A DNA stretch of 6,544 bases from an uncultured Clostridia bacterium (GTDB lineage Bacteria; Bacillota; Clostridia; Oscillospirales; Oscillospiraceae): NCBI GenBank assembly GCA_945926565.1, contig CAMELY010000077.1, positions 1 to 6,544 of the forward strand. Direction: 5' to 3'. Every line of letters starts with the position of its first letter. The stretch's first letter is position 1. Under the pieces are notes generated by a model. That model had not been told where the DNA came from, searched no databases, and saw only the letters and a list, made by a program, of their open reading frames with translations. Shown here in pieces: positions 5,020 to 6,544 of the stretch. Position numbers and translations under genes: made by a program.

Positions 5020-6471
5020 ATGGCGAAGTCTGCCAAAGAAGTCACCTACTCGTCTCCCTACGACATTGACGGCCGTCTGCCCCTGCACCAGGCGATTCCC
5101 CTGGGTCTGCAGCACGTCATGGCCATGTTCGTGGGCAACCTGACCCCCCTGTTGTCCATTATGGCGGTCTGCGGCATCACCGTGGAAAACTACGGCGGCC
5201 TGCGGATCTCCCTGCTCCAGAACGCCATGCTGATCGCCGGCCTGGTCACTCTGGTGCAGCTCTACCCCATCGGCCCCATCGGCTCCCGGCTGCCCGTGGT
5301 CATGGGCACCAGCTCCGGCTTTATCGGCATGAATAACTCCATTGCCGCCAGCATGATGGCCGGCGTGGCCGCGGGCACCATCACCTCCAACGTGGAGGCC
5401 GGCCTCTACGCCTACGGCGCCGTCATGGGCGCCTGCCTGATCGGCGGATTGTGGGAGGGCGTCCTGGGCTTCTTTATCAAGCCCCTGCGCAAGTTCTTCC
5501 CCCCGGTGGTCACCGGCACCGTGGTCATGGCCATTGGCCTGAGCCTGCTCAACGTGGGCATCAATTTCTTCGGCGGCGGCAACAACAACGCCGACTTCGG
5601 CTCTGTGACCAACCTGCTGCTGGGCCTGTTCGTCCTGGTGTTTATCATCTGCCTCAAGCACTTCGGCAAGGGCTTTCTCTCCCAGACCGCCATTCTGATC
5701 GGCATTATCGCCGGCTATATCGTGGCCACCATCATGGGCTTTGTCCTGCCCACCACCGGCGTCACCGCCGAGGGGGCGGAGTACACCTATTCCTGGGTGG
5801 TACAGTGGAGCAAGGTGGCTGAGGCCGACTGGTTCGCCATTCCCAAGCTGCTGCCCGTCTCCCTCCAGTTTGAAATCTCCGCCATTCTGCCCATGCTGGT
5901 CATGTTCATCGTCACCGCAGTGGAGACCATTGGCGACACCGCCGGCGTCACTGAGGGCGGCTTGGGCCGGGAGCCCTCTGACCGCGAGCTGTCCGGCTCC
6001 GTGATCTGCGACGGCATCGGCTCCTCCTTCGCCTCTCTCTTCGGCGTGCTGCCCAACACCTCCTTCTCCCAGAACGTGGGTCTGGTGGGCATCACCAAGG
6101 TGGTCAACCGGTTCGCCATCGCCTGCGGCGCCATCTTCCTGGTGCTGTGCGGCCTGTTCCCCAAGGTGGGCGCCATCGTCTCCATTATGCCCCAGAGCGT
6201 GCTGGGCGGCGCCGCCGTCATGATGTTCGCCTCCATCGTCATCTCCGGCATCAACCTGATCACCAAGGAGCCCCTCACCGGCCGCAACACCACCATTGTG
6301 GCCATTGCCCTGGGCCTGGGCTACGGCCTGGGCGCTCACAGCACCGCGTTGCAGTTCATGCCCTCCTTCATCTCCCACCTGTTCGGCGAGAGCGGCATCG
6401 TCCCCGCCTGCCTGGTGGCCGTCATTCTCAACATCGCCCTGCCCAAGGACGAGAAGAACCTGGAGCCCTGA
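5020..6471 (+). CDS. NCS2-family xanthine/urate (nucleobase) permease
   Basis: The 483-residue membrane protein has the size and hydrophobic pattern of nucleobase-cation symporters of the NCS2 family (XanQ, UacT, PbuX, UraA), normally 14 membrane segments. Markers are QH at 31-32 in the first segment (compare H31 of XanQ), the SSGFIG region (98-103), PPVVTGTVV (161-169), E302 in VETIGDTAG, D331 in ICDGIGSSF, and Q351-N352 in SFSQNVGLV. E302, D331, Q351 and N352 correspond to the substrate-site residues E272, D304, Q324 and N325 of XanQ. It imports a purine, probably xanthine or urate given the yge genes beside it; uracil is less likely. The ATG at 5020 follows an AAGGAAGG ribosome site (5009-5016). 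An upstream in-frame ATG at 4951 lies inside the leader hairpin and lacks a properly spaced ribosome site. The gene has its own strong promoter and terminator, so it is a separate transcription unit from yqeA. Confidence 0.93.
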   Translation: MAKSAKEVTYSSPYDIDGRLPLHQAIPLGLQHVMAMFVGNLTPLLSIMAVCGITVENYGGLRISLLQNAMLIAGLVTLVQLYPIGPIGSRLPVVMGTSSGFIGMNNSIAASMMAGVAAGTITSNVEAGLYAYGAVMGACLIGGLWEGVLGFFIKPLRKFFPPVVTGTVVMAIGLSLLNVGINFFGGGNNNADFGSVTNLLLGLFVLVFIICLKHFGKGFLSQTAILIGIIAGYIVATIMGFVLPTTGVTAEGAEYTYSWVVQWSKVAEADWFAIPKLLPVSLQFEISAILPMLVMFIVTAVETIGDTAGVTEGGLGREPSDRELSGSVICDGIGSSFASLFGVLPNTSFSQNVGLVGITKVVNRFAIACGAIFLVLCGLFPKVGAIVSIMPQSVLGGAAVMMFASIVISGINLITKEPLTGRNTTIVAIALGLGYGLGAHSTALQFMPSFISHLFGESGIVPACLVAVILNIALPKDEKNLEP

Positions 6472-6499
6472 GCTTCGCCCATCATCCCGTTCATCCTTC

Positions 6500-6539
6500 C
6501 TCCCCCGGCTCACTTTGGGCCGGGGGAGCCTTCGTTTTT
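6500..6539 (+). terminator. Rho-independent terminator after the permease
   Basis: CTCCCCCGGC (6500-6509) pairs perfectly with GCCGGGGGAG (6519-6528) around a 9-nt loop. CCTTCG and a run of five T (6535-6539) follow. It begins 28 nt after the permease stop. Confidence 0.88.
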
Positions 6540-6544
6540 GCCCT

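Overview
The window is about 6.5 kb of GC-rich DNA with a strong preference for G/C in third codon positions. It carries genes of the anaerobic purine (xanthine/urate) degradation set. Consensus Shine-Dalgarno sites, Firmicutes-style promoters and terminators, and short GC-rich palindromic repeats with a GTAGGGG edge suggest a gut Clostridia of the Oscillospiraceae type (Flavonifractor or Pseudoflavonifractor-like). That assignment is inference from style and gene content; no rRNA or marker gene is present.

Layout. Positions 1-586 (minus strand) hold the N-terminal 195 residues of a fold-type-II pyridoxal-phosphate (PLP) enzyme that runs off the left edge. Positions 587-1025 are a divergent regulatory region with two back-to-back promoters of very similar design, each followed by a nested stem-loop near the predicted transcript start. 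On the plus strand come ygeY (M20 metallohydrolase, 1026-2333) and ygeW (knotted carbamoyltransferase, 2411-3613), probably one operon ending in a strong terminator at 3636-3676. A 214-bp gap with two inverted palindromic repeats leads to yqeA (carbamate kinase, 3828-4784). A hairpin at 4852-4878 and a near-perfect extended -10 promoter at 4885-4913 precede an NCS2 nucleobase permease (5020-6471), which ends at its own terminator (6500-6539).

How the genes fit together. In E. coli, ygeW, ygeX, ygeY, hyuA, yqeA, ygfK, ssnA, xdhD and xanthine/urate permeases lie in one locus, and related clusters are linked to anaerobic urate/xanthine use in gut bacteria. The inferred scheme is: the permease imports the purine; ring-opening enzymes outside this window produce ureido derivatives of 2,3-diaminopropionate; YgeY and YgeW remove the ureido/carbamoyl groups; YgeW passes one to phosphate as carbamoyl phosphate; and carbamate kinase turns that into ATP, CO2 and ammonia. 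The usual last step is the PLP enzyme YgeX (diaminopropionate ammonia-lyase). YgeX is absent from this window, and the divergent PLP enzyme is of a different sequence type, which makes it the most interesting functional lead here.

No tRNA, rRNA, insertion sequence, CRISPR array or phage feature was seen.
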